NCBI RefSeq assembly: GCF_900167455.1
Contig: NZ_FUWJ01000008.1
Span: 89,378-153,377 of the forward strand
Length of the DNA stretch: 64,000 nucleotides
Direction of reading: 5' to 3'
DNA from: Enhydrobacter aerosaccus
GTDB lineage: Bacteria; Pseudomonadota; Alphaproteobacteria; Reyranellales; Reyranellaceae
The position numbers were made by a program, and so were the translations under genes. Shown one piece after another: positions 25,921 through 33,563 of this stretch. Each line of letters opens with the position of its first letter. Position 1 is the stretch's first letter. The notes below the pieces were generated by a model. The model worked only from the letters and a program-made list of their open reading frames with translations, did no database searches and was not told where the DNA came from.

Positions 25921-26003
25921 CTAGAGGAAGAGGGCTGCGCTCGCTTCATGACGGGTTGAGGGTCGAGAGAGAGTCTCACGGCCGCCCGTCATGGAGAATG
26001 ACC
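25921..26003 (+). promoter_or_regulatory. Duplicated leader element A, copy 2
   Basis: Second copy of the leader found at 24551. GACGGG (25950-25955) pairs with CCCGTC (25985-25990); relative to copy 1 one U-G pair has become C-G and one A-U pair has become a U-G, so the stem survives sequence change. TGAG and CTCA form an inner pairing. The ribosome site GGAG follows the stem directly. Confidence 0.6.
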
Positions 26004-28133
26004 ATGACCCGAGTTCAGAAGATCGTCTTGTCCTCATCACGGGACATCCCCTTCAACAAGCTGGTGCTGAGCCAGGCCAATGTCCGCCGGATCAAGGCCG
26101 GCATCTCGATCGAGGAGCTGGCCGAGGACATCGCCCGGCGCACGCTCCTGCAGAGCATCACCGTGCGGCCGGTTCGCGATGCCGAAGGCGTCGAGACCGG
26201 CATGTTCGAAGTTCCGGCCGGCGGCCGCCGCTTCCGCGCGCTCGAGCTTCTGGTCAAGCGGAAGCGCTTGGCCAAGACCGCGCCCGTGCCCTGCGTCGTG
26301 CGCGAGGACGGCATTCCCGAGGAAGACAGTCTCGCCGAGAACGTCCAGCGTGCGCCGCTGCATCCGCTCGACCAGTTCCGGGCTTTCCTGGCGCTGCGCG
26401 AGAAGGGCCAGTCGGAGGAGGACATCGCCGCGGCGTTCTTCGTCGCCGTGTCGGTCGTCAAGCAGCGCCTTCGCCTTGCATCCGTCTCGCCCAAGCTACT
26501 CGACATCTATGCCGACGACGGCATGACGCTGGACCAGCTCATGGCGTTCACCGTCAACGGCGATCATGAGCGCCAGGAGCAGGTGTTCGAGCGCCTGAGC
26601 CAGTCCCATTCCAAGGAGCCGCATGTCATCCGCCGGATGCTCACCGAGGGCGCCGTGAGGGCGTCGGACAAGCGTGCGCAATTCATCGGCCTCGATGCCT
26701 ACACCGAGGCGGGCGGCGTGATCCTGCGCGACCTGTTCCAGGGCGACGACGGCGGCTGGCTGCAGGATGCCGGTCTCCTCGACACGCTGGTGGCCGAGAA
26801 GCTGCGGGAGCAGTCCGAGGCGATCCGCGCCGAAGGCTGGAAGTGGATCGATGTCGCGCCCGATTTTGCTTACGGCCACACCTATGGCCTGCGGCAGTTG
26901 CGCGGTGAGCGGATTCCGCTCACCGATGACGAGCAGGCGACGCGCGATGCGTTGCAAGCCGAGATGGACGGCCTGGAGGCGACCTACGCCGAAGCAGAGG
27001 AGCTGCCCGATGAGGTCGATCGCCGGTTCGGCGAGATCGAGACGGCGCTGGCCGCCTTCGATGGTCGCCCCCAGGCTTTCGATCCCGAGGAGGTCGCGCG
27101 AGCCGGCGCCTTCGTCAGCATCGACGGTTCGGGCACCCTGCGCATCGAGCGGGGTTATGTGCGCCCCGAGGACGAGCTTCCGATCCTCCCGGAGAACGAC
27201 GCCGAGACCGATCCGGCCGGCGAGCCGACGAACGGGGCGCGAACCGTGCATGACGGTACGAGCGTGCCTGCGGGCGCGGAGCCTCCTGCGGGCGAACCGG
27301 AGGAAGACGATGGTATCAAGCCGATCCCCGACCGGCTGATGACCGAGTTGACGTCCCATCGGACCCTCGCGCTTCGCCACGCGCTGGGCGAGAATCCGGA
27401 CATCGCCTTCGTCGCCGCGCTTCACGCCCTGTGCCTCAAGGTGTTCTACCGCTATGCGCAGGACACCTGTCTCGAGCTCGACCTGAAGAGCGCCGGTTTC
27501 AGCGCTCAGGCGCCGGGCCTAGCCGACAGCACGCTCGCCGTCGCTTTCGACGCCCGGCATAAGGCCTGGCTCGCCGCCCTGCCGAAGGAACCGGCCGAAC
27601 TTTGGGATGGGCTCATGGCGTTCGACGGCGACAGCCGTCAGGCGCTCTTCGCTCATTGCGTCTCCCTGTCGGTCAACGCGATCCATGAGGCGTACAATCG
27701 CAAGCCTCGCGCGTTGGCCCACGCCGACCGGATCGCCCAGGCCGTCGATCTCGACATGGTCGCGGCCGGTTGGAGGCCGACGATCGACGCCTACTTCGGT
27801 CGGGTGACCAAGGCCCGCATTCTCGCAGCCGTGCGGGAGGCCAAAGGTGTGCGGGCGGGTGACCGCATCGAGCACCTCAAGAAGGCCGAGATGGCCGCGC
27901 AGGCCGAGACGCTCTTGGCGGATTCCGGATGGCTGCCGGAGCCGCTGCGCACGCCGGGTCGCGACGTTAGCAACGCCACTGCGTCCGAAGACATCGATAC
28001 CGAGGATGCACGCGACGATACGGTGAGCGAAGAAGCGGCGGCAGCCGGCGGCGAAACGGCCATGGTGGAAGACGGGGCAGGGGCCGAGGCTAACTCGGTC
28101 GTGCCCTACGCCCACGCCACCGCAGCCGAATAG
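26004..28133 (+). CDS. ParB-like nuclease/partition-type protein
   Basis: 709 residues. The ATG at 26004 is chosen over 25998 because GGAG then sits at the same distance as in the sister leader. 'DIPFNKLVLSQANVRRIKAGISIEELAEDIARRTLLQSITVRPV' is the ParB N-terminal (CTPase) box 1; 'EVPAGGRRFRALELL' is the GxxRxxA box and 'EEDSLAENVQRAPLHPLDQFRAFLALREKGQSEEDIAAAFFVAVSVVKQRLRLASVSPKLLDIYADDGMTLDQLMAF' the HTH part. A long C-terminal extension of over 400 residues is typical of the ICE/plasmid version. Probably involved in element maintenance; no ParA is adjacent. Confidence 0.9.
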   Translation: MTRVQKIVLSSSRDIPFNKLVLSQANVRRIKAGISIEELAEDIARRTLLQSITVRPVRDAEGVETGMFEVPAGGRRFRALELLVKRKRLAKTAPVPCVVREDGIPEEDSLAENVQRAPLHPLDQFRAFLALREKGQSEEDIAAAFFVAVSVVKQRLRLASVSPKLLDIYADDGMTLDQLMAFTVNGDHERQEQVFERLSQSHSKEPHVIRRMLTEGAVRASDKRAQFIGLDAYTEAGGVILRDLFQGDDGGWLQDAGLLDTLVAEKLREQSEAIRAEGWKWIDVAPDFAYGHTYGLRQLRGERIPLTDDEQATRDALQAEMDGLEATYAEAEELPDEVDRRFGEIETALAAFDGRPQAFDPEEVARAGAFVSIDGSGTLRIERGYVRPEDELPILPENDAETDPAGEPTNGARTVHDGTSVPAGAEPPAGEPEEDDGIKPIPDRLMTELTSHRTLALRHALGENPDIAFVAALHALCLKVFYRYAQDTCLELDLKSAGFSAQAPGLADSTLAVAFDARHKAWLAALPKEPAELWDGLMAFDGDSRQALFAHCVSLSVNAIHEAYNRKPRALAHADRIAQAVDLDMVAAGWRPTIDAYFGRVTKARILAAVREAKGVRAGDRIEHLKKAEMAAQAETLLADSGWLPEPLRTPGRDVSNATASEDIDTEDARDDTVSEEAAAAGGETAMVEDGAGAEANSVVPYAHATAAE

Positions 28134-28157
28134 CGAGAGCGCCAACCGCACTGCCAG

Positions 28158-28186
28158 GGGCCCGCCAGCGACGGCGGGCCCTTTTT
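28158..28186 (+). terminator. Rho-independent terminator after the ParB-like gene
   Basis: GGGCCCGCC (28158-28166) pairs perfectly with GGCGGGCCC (28173-28181) across a six-base loop, followed at once by TTTTT. It ends 14 bases before the next gene start, so it separates or attenuates the downstream primase-like gene. Confidence 0.9.
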
Positions 28187-28199
28187 CTTGGAGAACACG

Positions 28200-29240
28200 A
28201 TGTCGGGAAATGCATCCGATCTGGCGCGCCGCTTGGCGAGGCAGGCTGAGGCGGTCTGCCGTCATTATCTCTCCAACGGTCGCCGCGAAGGCCGCTACTG
28301 GCTGGTCGGCGATGTCGCCAACACGAAGGGCCGCAGCCTGTTCGTGCGCTTGAGCGGCCCGGACCATGGCAAGGGCGCAGCTGGTAACTGGACTGACGCC
28401 GCAACGGCCGAGCACGGCGATCTTCTCGACCTGATCGCCCTCAATCGCGGTTTCAACCGCCTTCGCGATACTCTGGACGAGGCACGTGCCTTTCTTGCTT
28501 TGCCACCAGTCCCGCTCGCTCCGCGGCAGGATCGTCTTCCTGTGCCGCGAGGGTCACCTGAATCCGCACGACGTCTCTACGGCATGTCTCGGTCGATCGC
28601 TGGCACGCTGGCGCAAACCTACCTGCACAGCCGAGGCATCGTAATTGTGCCTGATGGTGACCCGCTGCGTTTCCACCCGCGCTGCTACTATCGCCCCGAC
28701 GAGCACAGCCCGACCGAGACCTGGCCGGCACTGATAGCCGCAGTCACCGATCCTGGCGGCAGGATCACCGGAGCACACCGCACCTGGCTCGATCCGTCAG
28801 GTCATGGCAAGGCGCCGATCGCTTCGCCGCGACGGGCCATGGGCCATCTTCTCGGGCACGGTGTCCGCTTCGGCCTGGCCGACGATGTCATGGCTGCCGG
28901 GGAAGGGATCGAGACCATGCTGTCCCTGCGCATGATCCTGCCGACCCTGCCGATGGTGGCCGCGCTCTCGGCCAACCACCTCGCCGCCCTGCTGCTTCCG
29001 TCGACACTGCGCCGTCTCTATGTCGCTCGCGATGCCGACCCGGCTGGCGATGCTGCGATGTCCAGCCTGTGCAACCGCGCCGACGCCGCCGGGATCGAGC
29101 CGTTCGTCCTGTCGCCCTGCTTCGACGACTTCAATGACGATCTCCGCCGCCTGGGAATCGAAGGGCTCCGGGCATCGGTGCACCGGCAGCTCGTCCCGCA
29201 AGACGTGGTTCGCTTCCTAGCCTCGGCCGGGACGGGATGA
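28200..29240 (+). CDS. Toprim-domain primase-like protein
   Basis: 346 residues from ATG 28200 with GGAGAA before it. The N-terminal half 'YLSNGRREGRYWLVGDVANTKGRSLFVRLSGPDHGKGAAGNWTDAATAEHGDLLDLIAL' resembles the DUF7146/CHC2-less primase N-domain of plasmid primases; the C-terminal half has 'DVMAAGEGIETMLSLRMILP' (Toprim glutamate) and 'LRRLYVARDADPAGDAAMSSL' (DxD). A zinc finger is absent. It probably primes replication of the transferred strand. It lies downstream of a strong terminator. Confidence 0.85.
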   Translation: MSGNASDLARRLARQAEAVCRHYLSNGRREGRYWLVGDVANTKGRSLFVRLSGPDHGKGAAGNWTDAATAEHGDLLDLIALNRGFNRLRDTLDEARAFLALPPVPLAPRQDRLPVPRGSPESARRLYGMSRSIAGTLAQTYLHSRGIVIVPDGDPLRFHPRCYYRPDEHSPTETWPALIAAVTDPGGRITGAHRTWLDPSGHGKAPIASPRRAMGHLLGHGVRFGLADDVMAAGEGIETMLSLRMILPTLPMVAALSANHLAALLLPSTLRRLYVARDADPAGDAAMSSLCNRADAAGIEPFVLSPCFDDFNDDLRRLGIEGLRASVHRQLVPQDVVRFLASAGTG

Positions 29241-29350
29241 GCACGGGCACGGTGAATCGCTTCGTCGTCGGTTGCTCTTCTGCCCTTTGGACCGAACGGG
29301 AGCGCGCCCCGGCCTTCTAGAGGGGCGATCGGACGGCAGGCAGCCCGCTC

Positions 29351-29541
29351 CCGCAACGGCGGTCCTGCGGCTTTCTTCCCCTGCCGGCTGCGCCGGCATT
29401 CCTCGCGAGGCAAGAAAGCCTCGGCCCGCCGTCCTCCGCTGCGCTCCGGCCGCAAGCGCGGTGCGGGACCGTTCCGCCTGCCGTCTGTCGACGCCCACGA
29501 AGGCCGCGATGGGCGCGGCCGATCCGACAAAGGACAGCATC
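29351..29541 (+). promoter_or_regulatory. Duplicated leader element B, copy 1 (foldable, covarying)
   Basis: 191 bases ending at the DUF2493 start codon, most of the 301-base gap here; 29241-29350 shows nothing else. P1: GGCTTTCTT (29369-29377) with AAGAAAGCC (29412-29420). P2: TGCCGGC (29382-29388) with GCCGGCA (29392-29398). P3: the palindrome CCTCGCGAGG (29401-29410). The second copy at 32267 keeps all three helices with different bases in P1 and P2, so structure rather than sequence is conserved. Outer GGCGG/CCGCC blocks extend P1 with an internal loop. Confidence 0.7.
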
Positions 29542-30477
29542 ATGGCGACCCACGACGATCCCGAATTCGAGCCCGTGCACGCGTCATCCCCGACCGATCA
29601 CGTCCTCAGCGAGCTGCAGCTCTTTGGCCATCGTCCCTTCCAGGAGGAGCCCGACCCGAGACCATTGCCTGAAGCCCCGACCATCGCCGGTGCCGTTGTG
29701 GACATCTTCGATGCGCTGGTCTCGACCCTTGCCGACACCCGTCTCGAACCCGACCTCGAGGACCTGCTGTGGTCGACCGTCAACCTGTTCCATCGCGCCG
29801 TCGACCGCATCGAGCGCGAGCTCGACGGCAACGAGCAGGCGCAGCGTCGCAGCCAGAAGGAGCAGAACGGCTCGGAGGTCCGCTCCGTTGAGCTGGAGCG
29901 CCTCACCGCCCAGGGTTTGACCCTCATTGAGCGCCGCAATGCCATGGAACTCTTCCGCGACCAGGCGGCCGAGCGCTTCGAGGTCCACACCGGTTCGGCC
30001 TGGCGACCGCGTACCGGCTCGATGGTCAACCATCGGGCTCTCACCGCCGCGATGATCGACAGCCGCGAGTTCCTGGCCGCTCGTCGCCGCGCCGAGACCG
30101 AACTCCTCGTGCCGGCCGGTCCCAAGATCGCATTCACCGGCGGTGCCGACTTCAACGACCACCAGCTCATCTGGAGCACGCTCGACAAGGTCCACGCGAA
30201 GCATCCCAACATGGTGCTGCTGCACGGCGGCTCGCCGACCGGCGCCGAGCGCATCGCTGCCCGCTGGGCGGACACCCGCAAGGTCACGCACGTTCCGTTC
30301 AAGCCGGATTGGACCCGCCACGCCAAGGCCGCACCCTTCAAGCGCAACGACCAGATCCTGGAAGTGCTGCCGATCGGCGTCATCGTGTTCCCGGGCTCGG
30401 GCATCCAGGAGAACCTCGCCGACAAGGCTCGCAAGCTCGGCATCCCGGTCTGGCGCTTCGGTTCAGGTGGCGCGTGA
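29542..30477 (+). CDS. DUF2493 protein
   Basis: 311 residues; ATG 29542. The C-terminal third 'GPKIAFTGGADFNDHQLIWSTLDKVHAKHPNMVLLHGGSPTGAERIAARWADTRKVTHVPFKPDWTRHAKAAPFKRNDQILEVLPIGVIVFPGSGIQENLADKARKLGI' is the DUF2493 domain, a SLOG-like Rossmann fold (YspA-type) that may bind nucleotide-related ligands. The N-terminal 200 residues are helical, including 'IERELDGNEQAQRRSQKE'. Standard member of alphaproteobacterial ICE maintenance blocks; no known activity. A longer upstream frame runs through leader B and is rejected. Confidence 0.85.
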   Translation: MATHDDPEFEPVHASSPTDHVLSELQLFGHRPFQEEPDPRPLPEAPTIAGAVVDIFDALVSTLADTRLEPDLEDLLWSTVNLFHRAVDRIERELDGNEQAQRRSQKEQNGSEVRSVELERLTAQGLTLIERRNAMELFRDQAAERFEVHTGSAWRPRTGSMVNHRALTAAMIDSREFLAARRRAETELLVPAGPKIAFTGGADFNDHQLIWSTLDKVHAKHPNMVLLHGGSPTGAERIAARWADTRKVTHVPFKPDWTRHAKAAPFKRNDQILEVLPIGVIVFPGSGIQENLADKARKLGIPVWRFGSGGA

Positions 30478-30615
30478 GCGCCACCTCTCTTCTCGTTGCC
30501 GACGCCGGATGGCCGGACTCGCAAGAGCAAGAGGAGGACCGGGAGCGGGTGAGCCGCTGGCCTTCAGAGAGAGCGGGCGGCGGCTCGCCCCTTCCTGCTC
30601 TCCGGGACATGATCC

Positions 30616-31296
30616 ATGTCTGCTTCATCTTTGACTTCTGCATCAGCGTCGCCGAGCCAAGGTCCCGTCATGAACGGCAATCTTGCCGTTTTGCTGTCGA
30701 CAGAGACGACAGAGCAGGACTTGCTCGTCGGATTGCTGACTTCATCGCAAGGTAGCGCTCGGGCTGCTGACCTCTTGCAGCAGTTTCCAAGCATTGGCCA
30801 TGTCATCACAGCCGAAGCGGCTCAGCTTCGCGCATTCGGATTGACGGGCCGTGACATCGCCGCGTTTCGCTTGGTTCGGGAGATCGCGTGCCGCATGGCC
30901 AAAGCCGAGGTGCGCAGCCGGCCGGTGCTTGGCAACTGGCAGGCGCTGATCGCCTACCTGCAGACGGCAATGGCTTACGAGCAGGTCGAACAGTTTCGAA
31001 TCCTGTTTCTTGATACCAAGAATAATCTCATCGCGGACGAGGTGCAGCAGCGCGGCACGGTCAATCACACGCCCGTCTACCCGCGCGAGGTCCTGAAGCG
31101 TGCTCTGACTCTCAACGCCACTTCGCTGATCGCTGCCCACAATCATCCAAGTGGCGATCCCAAGCCGTCCCGGGCCGACATCGAGATGACACGCGAATTG
31201 AAAGCAGCCGCCAAGGTGCTTGAGATCGAGCTGCACGACCACGTCGTGATCGGGCACGGAACCCATGCCTCCTTCCGGTCACTTGGATTGCTCTAG
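30616..31296 (+). CDS. RadC-family JAB-domain protein
   Basis: 226 residues. N-terminal helix-hairpin-helix-like part 'LLQQFPSIGHVITAEAAQLRAFGLTGRDIAAFRLVREIACRM', then the MPN/JAB domain: 'EQFRILFLDTKNNLIADEVQQRGTVNHTPVYPREVLKRALTLNATSLIAAHNHPSGDPKPSRADIEMTRELKAAA' with the JAMM metal motif HNHPSGD...D. Full-length RadC family is common on mobile elements as an anti-restriction or DNA-associated gene; no repair role is established. Start ATG 30616; ATG 30670 is an alternative. Confidence 0.93.
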   Translation: MSASSLTSASASPSQGPVMNGNLAVLLSTETTEQDLLVGLLTSSQGSARAADLLQQFPSIGHVITAEAAQLRAFGLTGRDIAAFRLVREIACRMAKAEVRSRPVLGNWQALIAYLQTAMAYEQVEQFRILFLDTKNNLIADEVQQRGTVNHTPVYPREVLKRALTLNATSLIAAHNHPSGDPKPSRADIEMTRELKAAAKVLEIELHDHVVIGHGTHASFRSLGLL

Positions 31297-31444
31297 AACG
31301 ATGCCGGGAATGGCGGTGCTCGCTTTGGCCTGGGCGGTGCGCAAAGCGCCGCCTTTTGGCCAACTTCACATCCGAAAGTTAATCGATCGCGCCATGGTGG
31401 TGGTGGAAGGCGCAACCGTTCGACCTTTGTCACGGAGTTCCACC

Positions 31445-31921
31445 ATGCTTGGCATTGGCATCGTTCTCAGCATTTTCGGCCTCGGCTTCTTCTGCTGGCT
31501 GCTGTTCACGCTCGCGGTTTACGCGCTCCCTTTCCTCGCTGGACTGACAGCAGGCCTCGCTGCCCTTCAAAGCGGTGCTGGTGTCATCGGCGGGCTCGTC
31601 GTGGGATTCTTTGCAGGTGGCGCGACCTTGGCGCTCGGGCAGATGGCCTTCGCCACTACCCGCAAGCCGGTGATCCGTATCATCATCGGCCTGCTCTATG
31701 CCGTGCCGGCAACGGTCGCCGGCTATCAGGTGTCGTTTGCGCTGGCCGGAATCGGCATGTCGAGTGGCGGGTGGCAGACGGCATTCGCCGTGATCGGTGC
31801 CGTTCTCTCTGGCTGCACGGCCTTCTCGCGCATGACGCTGTTGGTCCCGCCGCCGGACGGACAGGGCACCGGGGGCGCTTACTCGCTTGCTGACGAGCGG
31901 CTGCACGACCAGCGTCACTGA
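31445..31921 (+). CDS. Small integral membrane protein
   Basis: 158 residues from ATG 31445 (the frame is open farther upstream but that part is not protein-like). Four or more membrane segments: 'IGIVLSIFGLGFFCWLLFTLAVYALPFLAGLTAGL', 'GVIGGLVVGFFAGGATLALGQMAFA', 'IIIGLLYAVPATVAGYQVSFALAG' and 'WQTAFAVIGAVLSGCTAF', then a short polar tail. It resembles hypothetical membrane proteins carried next to radC in these elements; no function known. Confidence 0.75.
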   Translation: MLGIGIVLSIFGLGFFCWLLFTLAVYALPFLAGLTAGLAALQSGAGVIGGLVVGFFAGGATLALGQMAFATTRKPVIRIIIGLLYAVPATVAGYQVSFALAGIGMSSGGWQTAFAVIGAVLSGCTAFSRMTLLVPPPDGQGTGGAYSLADERLHDQRH

Positions 31922-32266
31922 CGCCCTCTGCGTTCCCAATCATCGAGCAGGTTGGCGAGGATGGGCGGTGAACACGTGTCTCGACCCGACAGGGAGACCG
32001 CAGCCCTGGATGGAGCGCTTCGATCCTTCGTCCGACTCTGCCGACAGCGACCCGGTGAGGCGCACTGCTTTGCGATCGGTTGGGCTGAGACGACGCCGTC
32101 CTTTTTCTACGCTATAGCCGCCGTCTCTTCGCCTGGTGTGCCGGTGCTCTTGCGCAGGAGCCTTCAGGTTGGCCACGACTTCTCCCGAGGATGCTGCTCG
32201 GCGCGCGACCCACGGCCTCTCCTTGGCTGATCTGGCCAGAGGACGGCTGCACCTCGATCGCCTGAG
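31922..32266. other. Noncoding stretch before leader B copy 2
   Basis: About 345 bases with several unconvincing frames on both strands and no ribosome site that fits one. I see no repeat, terminator or RNA gene in it; the structured leader begins right after. Confidence 0.4.
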
Positions 32267-32454
32267 CCGCAACGGCGGCGGTTCGACTTTCTTCCCCTGG
32301 GCTTCGCCCATTCCTCGCGAGGCAAGAAAGTCGCCCCGCCGCCATCCTCCGCTCTGCTCCGGCCCTGCGGGTGCGGCGTCGATCGCCTCCGGCCTGCAGA
32401 TCGCCATCGAGGCCGCGATGGTCGCGGGGCTCGAAACAGCACAGGAGAAGTCAC
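32267..32454 (+). promoter_or_regulatory. Duplicated leader element B, copy 2
   Basis: 188 bases before the DUF736 gene, similar to 29351-29541. P1 CGACTTTCTT (32284-32293) pairs with AAGAAAGTCG (32324-32333), P2 TGGGC (32298-32302) with GCCCA (32306-32310), and P3 CCTCGCGAGG (32313-32322) is unchanged. Outside P1, GGCGGCGG and CCGCCGCC continue the helix beyond a small internal loop. Shared downstream blocks include TCCTCCGCT, TGCTCCGGCC and GAGGCCGCGATGG (copy 1 AAGGCCGCGATGG). Confidence 0.7.
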
Positions 32455-32778
32455 ATGGCCAACATCGGTTCCTTCAAGAAGTCCGGCAACGAGTACCAGG
32501 GCGAGATCGTCACGTTGAGCGTCCAGGCGAGGGGTGTGCGCATCGTCCCCGAGCCCAACAGGAGCAACGACAACGCGCCCAGCCACCGGGTGTTCGTCGG
32601 CCGGGCCGAGATCGGGGCCGCCTGGTCCAAGCGCTCCAACGAGGGCCGCGACTACCTCTCGCTCAAGCTCGACGATCCGAGCTTCACTGCACCGATCTTC
32701 GCCAACCTGTTCGACGACGAGGACGGCGAGGGCTTCAGCCTGATCTGGTCGCGCAGCCGCAAGAAGAACGGCGAGTGA
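32455..32778 (+). CDS. DUF736 protein
   Basis: 107 residues. 'MANIGSFKKSGNEYQGEIVTLSVQARGVRIVPE' and 'SHRVFVGRAEIGAAWSKRSNEGRDYLSLKLDDPSFTAPIFANLFDDEDGEGFSLIWSR' are the DUF736 family from start to end. The family is nearly universal in conjugative plasmids and ICEs of alphaproteobacteria, usually by the relaxase, with no known biochemical role. Followed by a strong terminator. Confidence 0.95.
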   Translation: MANIGSFKKSGNEYQGEIVTLSVQARGVRIVPEPNRSNDNAPSHRVFVGRAEIGAAWSKRSNEGRDYLSLKLDDPSFTAPIFANLFDDEDGEGFSLIWSRSRKKNGE

Positions 32779-32795
32779 GCCGACGCCTCCAGAGG

Positions 32796-32819
32796 CCCCG
32801 CCCGGTCCGCCGGGCGGGG
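32796..32819 (+). terminator. Terminator hairpin after DUF736
   Basis: CCCCGCCCG (32796-32804) pairs perfectly with CGGGCGGGG (32811-32819) over a six-base loop, followed by CTTCTCCCTTT. A nine-pair GC stem at the stop of DUF736 and before the opposing CBASS-operon tail makes termination likely, though the T-run is interrupted. Confidence 0.75.
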
Positions 32820-32862
32820 CTTCTCCCTTTGTCTGCCATGCGCGAGAAGGCCGTGAGCGTTG

Positions 32863-33321
32863 CTATGGATGGTGGCCGCCGATCTCAGCTTGGATGAAGG
32901 CCTGCATAGCGTCGAATGCTTCGTTCTCAAGCCTTTGCAGCCTTGCGACTTTGTCGGAGGTCGGCGGTGGCCGGAACTCCGCCAACTGTGCTTCAAGCGT
33001 CCTTCGCGCGCTAATCCATTCTTGGAACAGCGGCTGCCACTGCCGGTTCCAATAGCTGAAAGGTCTCGAGTCTGGGGATGACATCTTTCGCAATGCCCAC
33101 GAGGCGACCTTTGTACTCGCACGCTTGGGATCATCCCAGTTCACGGGCACGGTCCAGCCGGCGTCACGGAATCCCTTCGGCCTGTGCATGTCAGGGCTGA
33201 CCACTGCAGTTGCTGCACCATTCACCGTGCCCATGCCGAACAGCTTGTGGTCCACCCGATCCCCTTCTTCAAAGGGGCAAAGATCGTGCTTCATAGGTTC
33301 TGCGTTCATGATCGCCGCCAT
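32863..33321 (-). CDS. Hypothetical protein at the end of the CBASS operon, 152 aa
   Basis: Start codon overlaps the stop of the preceding 80-aa gene (TAATG), so it is translated from the same message. The region 'FEEGDRVDHKLFGMGTVNG' resembles the small beta-barrel at the C-terminus of UvrD/PcrA-type helicases (GDxVxHxxFGxGxV), which binds RNA polymerase or nucleic acid. The rest is helical with 'VARLQRLENEAFDAMQAFIQAEIGG'. No family name can be given. It is the last gene of the operon that starts with the CD-NTase. Confidence 0.65.
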   Translation of the reverse strand: MAAIMNAEPMKHDLCPFEEGDRVDHKLFGMGTVNGAATAVVSPDMHRPKGFRDAGWTVPVNWDDPKRASTKVASWALRKMSSPDSRPFSYWNRQWQPLFQEWISARRTLEAQLAEFRPPPTSDKVARLQRLENEAFDAMQAFIQAEIGGHHP

Positions 33322-33563
33322 TAATCTAACCAGTCATCCAGCCGTTCGTAGACTCGCTCCATCTGCCTTTCCTCGCTTAGCGGGGAGTGCTTCACGACAT
33401 AGTCGCGGAATGCCTCAATTATTTGCGATCGGCTTCGACCGTCCGCTTTCATTAGTCTGATGGTTGCTCGTGCGCGCCGTTCGTCGTTCGGATGAACCGC
33501 GAATGGCGCGCTCACAAATGCGAACCCGCCGCCGATCCTGTATTTGTCGTCGCCCTGATTCAT
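33321..33563 (-). CDS. Hypothetical protein in the CBASS operon, 80 aa
   Basis: ATG overlaps the patatin gene stop by four bases and its own stop overlaps the next start. Short beta-rich start (DKYRIGGGFAFVSAPFAV) followed by charged helices (NDERRARATIRLMKADGRSRSQIIEAF, SEERQMERVYERLDDWL). No cysteine, no HTH that I can name. Its coupling on both sides suggests a role in the CBASS system, for example as immunity factor, partner or cofactor; this is inference. Confidence 0.65.
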   Translation of the reverse strand: MNQGDDKYRIGGGFAFVSAPFAVHPNDERRARATIRLMKADGRSRSQIIEAFRDYVVKHSPLSEERQMERVYERLDDWLD

